64,000 bases of DNA, from assembly GCA_021904315.1 (NCBI GenBank), contig CM038920.1:14818001-14882000 (forward strand), read 5' to 3'. Below are positions 48,546-60,180 of the stretch, piece after piece. The stretch is from Sphagnum magellanicum. Lineage: Eukaryota; Streptophyta; Sphagnopsida; Sphagnales; Sphagnaceae. Below the pieces are notes generated by a model that had not been told where the DNA came from, searched no databases, and saw only the letters and a list, made by a program, of their open reading frames with translations. The position numbers and the translations under genes were made by a program. Position 1 is the first letter of the stretch. Every line of letters begins with the position of its first letter.

Positions 48546-50796
48546 TAACATTATCTCTAAGTTTCGGTAATAAACCCAATATAAAATATAAATTTCACAT
48601 ATATCTCACATTAAAAAATGTTATTGTTTCATCATAATTGTTTTGTTTTATGTTCTAGCAGTTTTCAAGCTTGCTAATTCAAATGGAGGAGGATCAATTC
48701 TCATTCAACATGACAATTCGAGCAATGCAAAACCAAACAAATATTAACATAGGGGAAATTCTTAAGAAGTATAAGATCACCCCAAAGCACAAGGCCTAGA
48801 TGTATGTTCCATTGTGTAGGATGGTTCCCATGGCCATTATCAAGCCTACTTTCAATATTGATATTTTGAAGATGGAGCAAGCCTTTCACATGGGGTATAG
48901 GGAAGAAAAAATGTTAGGTTTTTTACTTTTCCAACTCCTTTTCAAAAAAGGGAAGGAGAAAAGGTTTTTTACTTCTACAACAAATGTTTTTTGTATGGAA
49001 TGGGAACCACCACATCTAGGCTTGGATGCCTTACATTATTAGATTGCATAATGATGATCCATCATGGCACATATTTGGTGATTTGATTTTACTTGACACA
49101 TCTCATGGGCTTGTGGAGTTGCTCATAGCCATGATTGATTTGAACAAGTAAGTCTTCCTCCTTTTATGATTTTTTTGTGAATATGCTACATTTCTACTTT
49201 GTCTCCAACGTTTCATTTTTCAAGTTTATGATTAGGGGCATTGAATTTGATCATGTCAAGCCAAGCCTTGTGCACGAATTCTTTCACATTCAAGGAATTG
49301 GAATCATTCCCTTGAAGTAATTCAAGGACATTTTGCCAACAAAAGTAGACAAAAAATGTGAAAGCAAATCAAGGAAGACTTGTCATTCCCTCACATTGGA
49401 GGCCTTTTCTTATTATATGTATAAGGTGATTTTTATTTTTTCCACATATTTTCATTTCGATCACAATTTATTTCTTCGCATATTCCATTTGACACCTCTT
49501 GAATTCTTGTGGTGCCAACAAAGGGAGCTTGCATATGCGGTAAATATGGATGTCAAGCTCTAGTGTAAAGAGGTCTCCTAGGAAGGTGACAATCTCTTAC
49601 AAAGCTGCAAGAATTGATGGAGAAGTTAATGGAATAGGTAAGAAAGGAGCACTACTCAACTTTCTACAAACATCTCCCTATTTGTGATCATGCTCTTGGG
49701 TCCAAATTTTTATAGGAAATTCAAGCCCACTATGACAACAACTCAAAGCCTGAGATGTTCAATGAAAAATTTCAGATGCTCATGTATTCTTCCATTAGCA
49801 AGGAACATAAAGTTACATGGTCAACAATGGAACAAGTTTGAAGTTTTGAAGGAAGCTAAGAAGTTCCCAAAGAAGGGTTTCTCAAATGTTCAATTTGATG
49901 AATGGGTTGCACAAGGCAACATTTTTGGCATTAGGTAATACTTCAAATATTTTTGTTTGACTTTCCATTTTCCATTTTCTATCCACATCTAATCTAATTT
50001 CGCTAACTTTGGATTTTGTAGCTTGAAGTTGAAGCACTTAAGCTCTACGATGCCACAATTTTTGACCTCAAGCTCATTGTAAGAGAGGTCCATGATTTAA
50101 TGACCTTGGAGGAATACATTTGCCACTAGAAACTTGAGGTGTGGGAGACATGTTTTTTCTGCAAATTCAAGCCCAAAGATGGGATTTGTCATAGCAAATC
50201 TTGGGAGTAATAATCCAAGGGAAAGGAGGCCTTCAAAAAGGGACCATTTCAAAACCTCATATTTGTATTTCTTTTATTTCTCTTGCTTCTTTTGCTTTTC
50301 AATATTCGTCATTCAATCTTGAAGATGAGGAGATGTTTTATTTGCATCTCTTGCCCATTTTTTCTTCCCCAAGGGTGTGATCGATGAGCTCCCCCATCTG
50401 TTATGGATTTGGCAAGATCCAAAGGCAGACAACACCATGTATTGCAAGGATCTTCTCAAGGATTGGTCCTTAGACCATTTTGAAGATTTCAACTGGTACA
50501 TTGAATGCCCCTGGGATTGTACCTTGCTATCTAAAATTACCTTCGAAGTGAGCCATGACCCTGACTTCCAAGAAAAACTTGCTAGCTTTGGGGGTTCAAA
50601 CATTCAGGTAAACAAGAAAGAGTATGTTGTAAAAGGGAATGGAAAAAGATAACTCCCCAAAAAATTGTCAAGGTTCTAAATGATGTGACCATGGTTGATT
50701 ATGAAGTCACAACCTTAAAGCAAGATTTTGTTGAGCTCCATGATGGATTTGAAAGGAGACATTTTAGTAGATGCCTTTACTTTTTGCCAAAAAGTT

Positions 50797-50945
50797 GTCA
50801 ACCATCTTCATCTCGACCCGATTTGTCTTTAGCTCGATTAAGGAGAACATTGGAATTCCATTTGCCACAAAATCATCAACCACCATCATTTTGACAAGAT
50901 TTTTCTTCGGCTCCATCAGGGAAAAGATTGGGATTCCATGAGAAG
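50797..50945. repeat. Tandem duplication of about 79 bp inside the gene relic
   Basis: 'gtcaaccatcttcatctcga' to 'aacattggaattccatttg' is repeated as 'atcaaccaccatcattttga' to 'aagattgggattccatgag'. Confidence 0.75.
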
Positions 50946-51802
50946 GTGATGTTCTTCTCATGGTTTTCTTTCATGTCCTCACGAATGACAACTAGGAAGT
51001 GGCCTCCCGAGCATGCCATTTTCATTGATTACCTATGTCAAGTGAACACAATTCAATATCTCAATAGTTTTTTATCAACAACAATTTTTTTCACTCATTT
51101 TCCACTCTCATTGACATAATGAAAATATATTTGTTAGGTGAATCCACTAGGGCTCGTTGATCTTGTCATTGGAGATGTTCCTCGAATTGTTAATGTTCCT
51201 ATGGTGTTTTAGTCTAGAGATGACATTCTAGAGTGGAATGCCAAGGTCCCCCACTATGTGGACCTTGTTTTCATTTTTGGTAACAAGTTCCTTTCACATA
51301 GTGGTGCCATCCTCCTTTTCCATTTAGATGATTTGTGAGTTTTTGGGCATATTAGAAATTTTTTAGATAATTACTCCTTGTCAATCCGAATGAAGAGGGT
51401 AGTTGTGAATAGTCTTCCATTGATTAGCACTAAGGATTTCGAGCTAAAGGTACTTATTTGTTCCCATATCCTGTTAATCTTGCTATGTTGTTGCAGGTTG
51501 TTTATTTCAATTTTCAATGCCATTTTATCCTCTTGTAAATTCTATTTAGTTGAACCACACTTTTGGTGAGGACCCCTAGACTTTTGAGTTCCAAGCACCT
51601 ATTTTTGGCATATTGGAGCAGGGATTAGGGTTCTAGAAGAAGACATTCTTTACAATTGGATTGATAGTAGCACTATGACACTCTCAAGTTCTGGGAAACC
51701 ATTCTATGTGGCCAAGGAGATGCATCCTTTCACACTAAAACATTGATTGGAATTTGTTCAAAGCTAGGATCATTTGTTCTTGACTTCGTAACATCACTTG
51801 GT

Positions 51803-52083
51803 ATGTGGGTCCAAATTCTTTAAGGTGCACCATTAAGGACAAAAAGGACCTAGTCCTTAATAGAATCGTTTTTTGTCCTATACTTTGATCCCCATTAATA
51901 TTAACGAGTCAAAATGTGTCCAATTATTTATAAGTACCATATGTTAGACCACTACAATTTTGAATTCCATCAATCTCATCCATTTTGTGTTTCTAGATGG
52001 TCAAATAGGACTATGCAAAGGAGTACAAAAAGGGTGATATTGTGACAATAATTTGGTAATCCTTAAAGAATTTGGACCCATGT
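51803..52083. mobile_element. MITE M1 (CTTTAAGG family)
   Basis: Perfect terminal inverted repeats GGGTCCAAATTCTTTAAGG (51807-51825) and its complement (52061-52079) are flanked by ATGT on both sides (51803-51806, 52080-52083). The interior is related, in opposite orientation, to MITE M2 ('gtccttaatagaatc', 'tactttgatccccatt'). It has no coding capacity. It interrupts the gene relic at 48683-52740 and therefore arrived after that gene. Confidence 0.85.
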
Positions 52084-52740
52084 AATGTTTTTAAGCCTTC
52101 TATTGTTGCATTGGATATTCAATATAAAATGTCTTCTAACATTTTATTTCTTGTAGGTAATAATGTGTTAACATGCCAAAATCTTGGCCAAGACTTATTG
52201 GAACTTGATGGAGGTCAAAAGGTCTTCAATGAGGCTTTTCATTTTCATTTTCAAGATGAAGGATCTTGAGGCGAAGAATTGCCAAAACACTCCCAAGATC
52301 ATGAATCCCCTATCCATAAACGCTCCAAGATTGATTTGGATTGTGAATAAGTTTGATTTTTCAATCTAATTTGCTTTATGTTTTTCTAGATTGAATTTGG
52401 ACAAATTAATGACACATCTTCCCATGTGCTGCAAAGGTGTGTTTCGCTCTTCAAGGCGTTTCCTTTTTTTGCTTGTGATGATTTTTTTCCTATCCCACCT
52501 TCAAGCCCCCAACTACCTTCATATGTTAAAGCTTATGCTTAGATATTGGCAACTTGCCTTTCTTCTTCCCCTTCGATTTTGCCCCAATCTTATGACAAGT
52601 CTACTATGCACTTACAAAATTTTAAAGCAATTGAGAGATATATTGGTGTGCCATGTACTTTTCTTCTATTTCAGTATAAGATTTGGATTTGGATTTCATT
52701 GTTCTTAAATTTTTTATATAACTTGTGTATTCAATAGATA

Positions 52741-53030
52741 CATCACCATTGAAATATTTTCATTCAGTGTATGTGTTTTTCATTTAAGTTGAATAAATTT
52801 TTTTCCCTCCCTTCTATTTCTTGCAAATTCACTATCTCCAAATGAATTATTGTTGGTCATAAAGAACCAATGACCATAGTTGCATCATCCACTACATGCC
52901 TATTAATACTCAGTCATGGATGATCCTTTATCCAATTAATATTTGATTTCATTTTTGTAACCAATTGTGTAAGTATATGGTTTATATTATTGATTATTTT
53001 TTCTCAGTCTATTTAACCCCAATCCCCCAT
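52741..53030. other. No feature seen
   Basis: AT-rich flank after the gene relic. Confidence 0.4.
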
Positions 53031-53560
53031 GCCATGGGTCCCCACCACTCTACATTCGTAAACAATATTTTTCACATGCAGGGAATTAAATTTAGAAAAT
53101 CATCCTTTATTAGAGAAATTTATGCTATCAACCAAATTAAATTTTTCTAACTCTAAACCGAATGAAATCTTGATAAATCTAACTTTAACTCTTAATTCAG
53201 GCTTGGAGGCAACAAGTTATCTTTTATTTTATTTTTATGTTTTTGTTAAAATTTGCATTTTTTTTCTCAAAAAATAATTTCCATACATTTACAAATTAAC
53301 CATTTTGATGTCCATTCATAAACAAATGTTCTCACATGTAGGGAATTGAACTAAAGAAACAGTCCTCCATTAAAAATATTTGTGTTATCAACGGAATTAA
53401 CTTTTACTAAAGTTTGTAGGCTTGGAAACAACATGTTTTTTATAAATTTATTTTTATGGTTACTTAAAAACCTCCATTCATTTCTTCAAAAGACAAGATC
53501 CATACATTGACAAATTAACCATTTTGATGTCCATTTTGAAACTCTTTGATGTTTGTAACC
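53031..53560. repeat. Diverged tandem duplication, offset about 230-260 bp
   Basis: 'cacatgcagggaattaaatt' (about 53074) is echoed by 'cacatgtagggaattgaact' (about 53334), each followed by a 'tatcaac' word. 'acaaattaaccattttgatg' occurs at about 53290 and 53511. Confidence 0.7.
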
Positions 53561-53733
53561 CTAGATTTTAGTGTTCAATCTATGTTAAATACTCACAAAA
53601 CCTAACTTTGTAGGTTCTAAAATTTATTCCTTCCAATCAATTAAGTTATACATCCAATTAAAGTGTTTCCCAACTGATTCAAGTGTCTTGGTTATACTTC
53701 TTCTAAACATCAATTGTATCATTTGTATTTATG

Positions 53734-56480
53734 TCAAATAGATTGAGCAGAGCCATATTCTCTGGGTGTGTTGTTCACATCGTTGGAACCCATTTGTGAC
53801 CTTAGTGTTGTCACTTTTGTGGCTTCTTGGTCCTTCGAATCTGTCATGGTATCTTTTGGGTATGTTGTCTTTGGCACCTCACTTTCATCTTCATCATCCG
53901 ACCCCGAAATGTCTTTTGTGTCCACCTCGTTGTTAATTGTGTTGGCCATTACTAGCTAGTCCATTGCCTTGTTGTAAGCAAATGTAGGTGTTTGGTATGG
54001 ATCATGCTTTGCATATGTATCATTTTTTGGCCATTTTTTTCCTAAAATTCAGCCGTTTTTCTTGCATGCTTGGAATCCTAGCAGGTAATCACACTTGCGA
54101 TGAAATTGTGTTCTAAATTTTTTGCTTCCCAGGTTTGTTGGCCATAGATTGTTTCAAGGTGGTTGTGACAAGTTGCTCAAAAACTCCAGGATGAATATTT
54201 TGATCATTGTTCCATATATCTTGTAATCCTACAAGTGATTAGTGGACACCCAATATCTAACCTCTACTTGGAATTCTACATTTACATTCTTGAGCTTTCT
54301 TTTCTTTATAAATAGATACAAATCCAAATTTGGTGGTGATTTATAAGAATGCCGTAGATATGGATATTGTGACTTGATGCAATTGAAAAAGCTTTGTTCT
54401 AAATTTCTTCAATGGAACCCTTCTACCTCAAAATAAAATAAAATTGAATGCACAACATAGTACACATTTGGGAAGATGTTTGCTTGGTGACATATTTATA
54501 GTTGTCCATTCTACATTTAAATCTTGCATCACAACCATTGGTTTTGATTAGACCATCTAGTGGGTACTAAAGAAAGTTTGGAGGAATTGCATATGCCAAA
54601 ACAACTCCAACTGGCAAAACAATTACATGTGTCATAACAACCACAACATCATGTATTTGTTTATCATTTACTACTTTAATATGATATTTTCATTGACTAT
54701 TTGTTTCAACAGTCACTACATATTTATTCAACAAAGAGCCACATTACTCAAATTCAACCATTATTTTATTTTGTTTCCTCATAATGAAATATTTCCTTTG
54801 GAGATCACATATTTTGAACAAATATTAATGTTCACAAGTCTATTGAACTACAATTCAATCTAAAGAATGGGATTTTGATCTCTCATTCAATTTTTGATTC
54901 ATTGTTTTTTTTTTATTATCATACATGTCTCGTGGTTTTGAGGTTGGCCTTATCATCCAACAATTAACCGGTTGTTTTCACAATTTGTTCCTCAATTCTT
55001 GTGGCACCTAGGCTTGCTTGCCTAAAGTTGCATAAAGTTGTTGTGGTTTCATGAATTCTATGGATAACAAGTTTTCAACTATTACCAAGTCCTTTGTCGA
55101 CAAATCGTTGAATAAGCTAATGGCAAAATGCTTTGGAACTGGCTTTTTTTAAACTCGCACATTTTCTGAAGAAGTCCATTGCATGTGTAAACATAGCCAA
55201 ATTGTAGTCCTCCATATCCTCCTATGAAATGTTTACAATTTGTTTGAGTATAGAAATACTTTCTATGTCTATTTTCGCATTTGCTGCCATGCTACATGTT
55301 CATTTGTTTTGTCAATTACCTTTTTCCAGTATGTTCCCCATGTTTTGATTTTGAGCAAATGTTGTAAGGGGTTTAGTCTAATAACATTTCTTGGATATTC
55401 CAATAATTTTTTTGTCATCTCACATATTTTATCTAGTATGTTTGATATTAACATGTATTCAATCATAGTTTCCAAGGTGTTTGGTGTGACAATTGGTGAC
55501 AAATGTTTTATTGCCATTGTAATAGAGAGGCTTTATAATTGCAAGCATGCGGTTGAAGAAAAAGGGTGCAAGTAGGAAGTATGCATGCAAAGAATGCAAA
55601 TTGAAATATTCAACACACAAATTACTAGTGGAGGGGGAAATAATGCAATTTCATTGTGCAAGTAACCTAGGGGTTGAGAGGGTGAATGAAAATTATAAAA
55701 GAGCTTGAAAAGGTGCAAATTCTTTAAGGTGTACCAAAATCTTGTCATAGTGTCACCCTTTTTTGTCTTTTTTACTTAGGATTTTTTACCATGTAAAAAC
55801 ACATTTATGGATGACTATGATGGAATCTAGAATTGTAATAGTCTAAGATATATTCCTTCTAAAAAAATTGACAACTTTTGATTCATTATTTTCTATGGGG
55901 ATCAAAATATAGGGTAAAAAAGGATTACAATAAGGACTAAGCCCTTTTCGTCATGTGTGATACACCTTAAAGGATTTTCACCCAAAATGGTAATGTGTCA
56001 TGGGCTACTTCATATTGTCTCAATTTTGAATGGGCACATACCTCTTTATTGTGAATAGATAGTGTTCAAATTGGCACATATTTCTTGGTGGGACAACATG
56101 TTTATGTGCCACTAAATTTGATTTAATTTCAAATTCTGTATGGTTTGGATGCTGCAAAGTTGGAATATACTTGGTATTAAAGAAATAAGAAATATTGGTT
56201 GAAATATGACTTCAACATTTCATGTGACAATTTTTTCTAAATAAACCAACATAATTTTTTTCCATCATGTTTCTTTTATTCAATTTTTGCAAAGAAAAAC
56301 TTGTTGCTAATGTTCACGAAAAGGTTCATCCATTGTCATTTGTCATCCACATTTTCATCCATTAATCCATGAACACATGGTAGAATATTCCTCCACGCCA
56401 CTAAATATTTTGTTTTAAGTCTCAAAAAAATATTTTTCAAATATTTCATTGACGTGGGAAGAATATTCTAAAAAAAATTA
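53734..56480 (-). pseudogene. Unidentified coding-like repeat, copy 2 (family P)
   Basis: Inverted relative of 22830-24490. From an ATG at 55517 (minus strand) it encodes TPNTLETMIEYMLISNILDK, ICEMTKKLLEYPRN, HLLKIKTWGTYWKKVIDKTN and, after stops, PVPKHFAISLFNDLSTKDLV. This copy keeps an uninterrupted frame further than copy 1 (to 55269). Matching non-coding sequence extends from about 56480 through the MITE M2 insertion to at least 54190. A further frame at 53949-53734 begins MANTINNEVDTKDISGSDDE and is acidic, Ser/Asp/Thr-rich; whether it belongs to the same unit is unknown. No family recognised. Confidence 0.55.
55712..55983. mobile_element. MITE M2 (CTTTAAGG family), nested in family P copy 2
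   Basis: Terminal inverted repeats 'ggtgcaaattctttaaggtg' (from 55712) and, at the other end, the complement of 'gggtgaaaatcctttaaggt' (to 55983). Short A-runs flank both sides. Copy 1 of family P (near 23311) is continuous where this element sits, so it is an empty-site comparison within the window and confirms insertion. The interior matches MITE M1 in reverse. Confidence 0.8.
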
Positions 56481-56605
56481 ATTCATGGTTCCTTGCTCAT
56501 GTTCACTTACTCACACTCATGTTCGTAGGTTCATGACATAACATCCATGTATTGTACACCACTAAACCACACAGGTGTTAGAACCTATGCGTTTGGAGGA
56601 AAATA

Positions 56606-57010
56606 ATGCAGGAGAAGATTGCCCAATGGGGCGTTAGAAACCTCCACAATACGAACAAGTTAGGAAACACATTAGTCTTCCCATACAATGAGAAGAGCCA
56701 CTAGTCTTTCTTCATATTGGAACCCCACCACACATTGCACTTTGATTCCATTATGGGATATCACATCACTCGCAAGGCAAATCAATTTGTGAAATGTACA
56801 ACATTTTTTGGGTGGTCTTACACAAAAGGCATTCTGCATAATTCCAATGAATGTTTGGTTATTGGCACAAGGTCGATTGTACATGTCTTAGTGCCTAAAC
56901 AAAATGGAGCTTGGGAATTTGGATACTTAGTTGTAAAATATTTTAGTCGGTACCTAAACAAACATGGTGATAGGGAACATTGTCATGGTGTGGAAGTGAA
57001 TTTTGTAACT
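56606..57010 (+). pseudogene. Ulp1-like (C48) cysteine protease relic
   Basis: From ATG 56606 the frame reads QWGVRNLHN, then NTLVFPYNEKSH, a TAG at 56702-56704 where the family has Trp, then SFFILEPHHTLHFDSIMGYH. Further on, VLVPKQNGAWEFGYLVVKYF. The order H-(W), then I-x-x-L-H-F-D-S, then P-x-Q-x-G-x-x-x-C-G matches the catalytic His, Asp and Gln of Ulp1 peptidases. His (56699-56701), Asp (56744-56746) and Gln (56900-56902) remain, but the catalytic Cys codon is TTT, Phe (56918-56920). Such proteases remove SUMO-type modifiers and are often carried by plant CACTA and MULE elements. The frame stays open to 57202, but the tail looks like random sequence. Confidence 0.65.
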
Positions 57011-57210
57011 TGCAACCACCTTTTTTTCACAACTATTTTAAACATGTTCCAACATCATATTCTAATTCCCAATGTTTCATCTTTCAAAAAAACACCATGT
57101 AATGCCTATTTTTGTATGTTTATGTTTCAATTGCATTTTTTGCTTCATTTACATCTATTCAATTTGTGTAGATTCCATTGTTTTATATCATGTTACGATT
57201 ATTAGAGTCC

Positions 57211-57660
57211 TTGTTTCAAAACCATATTATGGTTTTTCTAGAGTCCATATTTTTAGATGATGTTACGGCTTTATTTTTAATTCATGGCCCTTTTGTTTGT
57301 TTCTAGGGTTTCAATGTTCCATGTTTTTAGGGATTTAAGGGTTTTAGTTGAATTAAAAAAATTCATCCAATAAGCCTCTTCTAGGTTTTTATGTTTTGTC
57401 AATCTTGCATTTTTCACATGTGTCACATTCCCATTGCTCAATGTTCCTCTATGTATCATGTTTCGAGGTGTTTTTTTGGAGTACTCATAAATTCTTTTGT
57501 TTTTTGTAGAGTGGTTGGGAGGCATTTAAAGTGAAGCACCTTTAAATGAAAGTGTTGAAATCCTTGCATCAAGAGTTGATTCATCCAAGCCCGAGTTAAT
57601 TGGTTTTTTATTGCCTTAAATGGAAATTTGATTTTGATGATGAAATTATTATTGTTTTGC
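57211..57660. other. No gene seen
   Basis: T-rich sequence with repeated 'atgttttta' and 'gggtttc' words; minus-strand frame 57525-57277 has no domain. Confidence 0.35.
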
Positions 57661-57661
57661 C

Positions 57662-58653
57662 AACAATGTCGCAACCCTAGTTTTGGGTTCGTGACCAAAG
57701 CAAAAGGGTTACAAGGTTGCGAGCCAAAAGGAAGTCTGGGAGTCAAGGCAAAAAGGTCACAAGGGTGTGGGCCAAGAAGAAGCCCGATAGTCACATCACA
57801 TACTCCCGGGAGTGTAAGAAAGTATGAAGGAGTATGAGGGAATATGAGGGAGTGAACCTTCACACTCCCAAGGCAACTCTCACTTTGGGAAATGAAGTCC
57901 CGGTGGATTCCCAAAGCTTCAGAGAGTGATTTCAGGGGTCAAAACTCAATGGCTTGTAGCATTCTTTATATCATTGGAAATTTCTTTGAACATAAATTTC
58001 TAAAATGGGCTTGCATTACTCATTTGAAAATCTGAAACACAAGTTATGGCCAAAAGAAGGGTCAGGAGTCAAATTGTCAGTTTGATTCCCAACCAGAAAA
58101 AGTCAGGAATCAACCCGATTTACTTAGCTACAGAGGGCGTGCAACATACCATTGGAAAACTCTCGATGAGAGCTATAACTTTGCTTTAGACTGCATTTCG
58201 ATCCGAGGTCTGCTCACAAAGTTATGGGGCTCCAAAGTCGCGGGAGTCCGAATTGGCGTGATTTCGGGACTCCCATTCGGGAGTCCCGGGAGAGAAAAGC
58301 CATTTGGATGTAAGCTCCATGGCCAGCCACAGAATATACTATAAGGGGGAAGGTGGTGGCTTCCCCCAAGTCTGGGCAGTGGTAAGTCTACTATGTCCAT
58401 GTTGCCCGTGGTTCGTCCTAGCACCAAAAGTGCTCTAACTATGCACTAACCACTTTGTGTGGGTTGTGTGTAGGCCCGTGTGAGTGAGTGAAGCTTGTCA
58501 ACTCTTCCTAATCCCATCCCAGAACTCCAACATGCCCATCTACCCCTTAAAGTGTTGTGAACTAGGGAGTGTGCCTCGACTTTTCTCTTTTCCGTTGTCT
58601 TCTACTTGGACTCACATTTGAGTCTTTCGAGGAGTTGGGATTGCGTCAAATAA
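57662..58653 (-). mobile_element. Solo LTR (copy C), minus strand
   Basis: Spans 57667-58648. On the minus strand it begins TGACGCAATCCC and ends GTTGCGACA, matching copy A at both ends. Flanks AACAA (57662-57666) and AATAA (58649-58653) are a 5-bp target duplication with one transition. It is longer than copy A because of an extra segment rich in 'tccctcatactcc' words near its 3' side. A TATA-like 'tatagtatattc' lies near 58340. The frame 57914-57456 that crosses it is spurious. Confidence 0.85.
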
Positions 58654-60180
58654 CATCTAAGAGAATTAATTCTATTTTGGAAGGTATGATGAGGGCATAT
58701 TCCATTAGTTGACAACTTCCACAAATGCTGAAGAACCCACTTATAAACAGCAAAAACAAGATTAGTGTACAAAAGAAATCCCTAAAGGTGGCCCCAAGAA
58801 AGTGGGGTCAGAAAGTTGAATCAAAGTCACCAAATGCCCCATCGAAGAGATAGAATGGAAACTACACATGTCAAGCAAAACTTGAAATCTAATTATTTGG
58901 TTTCATGTTCAAAACCTAAGATACATAATAAAATGTAGAGATTCTTTTCACATTTCTTTTCTTCAATTGGTGTTGAGTCTTTTTGTAAGGGTTCTTTAGC
59001 TTTTTATCTTTGTGTTCACCATTCTTTTGAATCGAAGATATTCTTTCTATTCAACATTGCCTTGAATCCATGATATTCTTTGTGTTCAACATTACCTTGA
59101 ATCCATGTTTTCAATTTGATCATGTTTTGAAACTAACCACAACATTTGAAATTGGTAGTTTCGTTTAGTTTATCCTATTTTGATTGTTTCATTTGTTGCG
59201 ATTTGGTTGATTGCTTTGGTTTTTCTTAGTTCACTATTTGCACACCATTCCTATGGAAAAATGATTATTAGACTAGTATATTTTTATGTGCGTACTTGAC
59301 TTAAATGCACTTCAATCACCTTTGGTTTTGATCTTTCACAATAAACCAAATGATTATCCCCTCCCTATTTTAGGAAGACAAAACTACCATGTTTCATAGA
59401 CACCAAATTGGAAAAAGTGTGTGTTTGATACATGATCAAAGAATAAACGAAAACAAGATTGTTAGGTCTTTTGTTGAAAATATGTTTTGGTGTTCTTTGC
59501 CTATGTTTCAATGGAAATATGTTGGGACTATGTTTTGGTTTTGATATGTTTGTGTGAATAGGTTTCTATGTAAATTGTAATTTTTTTGGTGTAAATATGT
59601 TTATCTTATTCAATATGTTTTGACCATGTAAAGTTTTTAGGTTTTTGGATAGTTCGTTTGTTTTGGAAACTTCATATGTTTTGGATTGTTTCCTAGCTTT
59701 TGGATGAATGAATTTTATGTTTCGAGAAATTGCTTAATTTTTTGTGGGTTTCTTATGTTTCAGGTTGTGTTTTGAGTGTTTCAGACATTTTTATTTCTTA
59801 CTATCAATATTTCGGATCAATGTTTTGCTTGCATGGTGTGAGTTTCATTTGATGGAAATTTCATTATTATGTTAGGGATGTTACCATGTTTCAAGATGTG
59901 TTCTTTTATAGTTCAATAGTCTAGATAATTAAAAAATGCAACATACTTAATGTGCATGACAACCAATGATTTATTTTTTTGAAACCTATCAAAACCCTAA
60001 TATAGATTTCACATGTCCCCATGTATCCTTGATGAACATTTATGATGGTTTTACGATCGATTTGATGAACGATTGATTGATTTGAACAATTATCCTTTTC
60101 ATCAATTGCCATTTCCAATTTTCTCATTTTAGTTTCAATTTTTGCTTTTGATGAATGCACATTTGGATCAACCTAGAACC
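58654..60180. other. No gene seen
   Basis: AT-rich sequence. From about 59440 onward short words 'tatgttt(c/t)' and 'gttttgg' are over-represented and resemble the 80-bp minisatellite at 26551, but no unit could be defined. Confidence 0.35.

Larger units (their letters stand above)
48683..52740 (+). pseudogene. Decayed multi-exon gene, possibly DNA-methyltransferase-like
   Basis: A long plus-strand series of protein-like segments is separated by GT-AG intervals. From ATG 48683: MEEDQFSFNMTIRAMQNQ, a stop at 48797, then MVPMAIIKPTFNIDILKMEQ and AFHMGYREE; later RLHNDDPSWHIFGDLILLDT and GLVELLIAMIDLNK, ending at a donor (49148). Then FDHVKPSLVHEFFHIQGI, VLKEAKKFPKKGFSNVQFDE, LEVEALKLYDATIFDLKLIV, and VSHDPDFQEKLASFGGS. 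A later block, GLVDLVIGDVPR, then VPHYVDLVFIFGNKFL and SGAILLFHLDD (51140-51340), followed by SGKPFYVAKEMHPFT (about 51690), recalls the DPPY and G-G-x-x-x-x-F/Y regions of N6/N4 DNA methylases, with DPPY changed to DVPR. The C-terminal part includes NLGQDLLELDGGQKVFNEAF and SPIHKRSKIDLDCE. One clear intron is 49935-50021. Several stops and frameshifts make it a pseudogene. The methylase reading is an inference; the unit could be a transposon passenger. Confidence 0.5.

Noticed and set aside
57456-57914. 152-codon minus-strand frame
   Set aside because: It crosses the boundary of solo LTR copy C, so it joins unrelated sequences.
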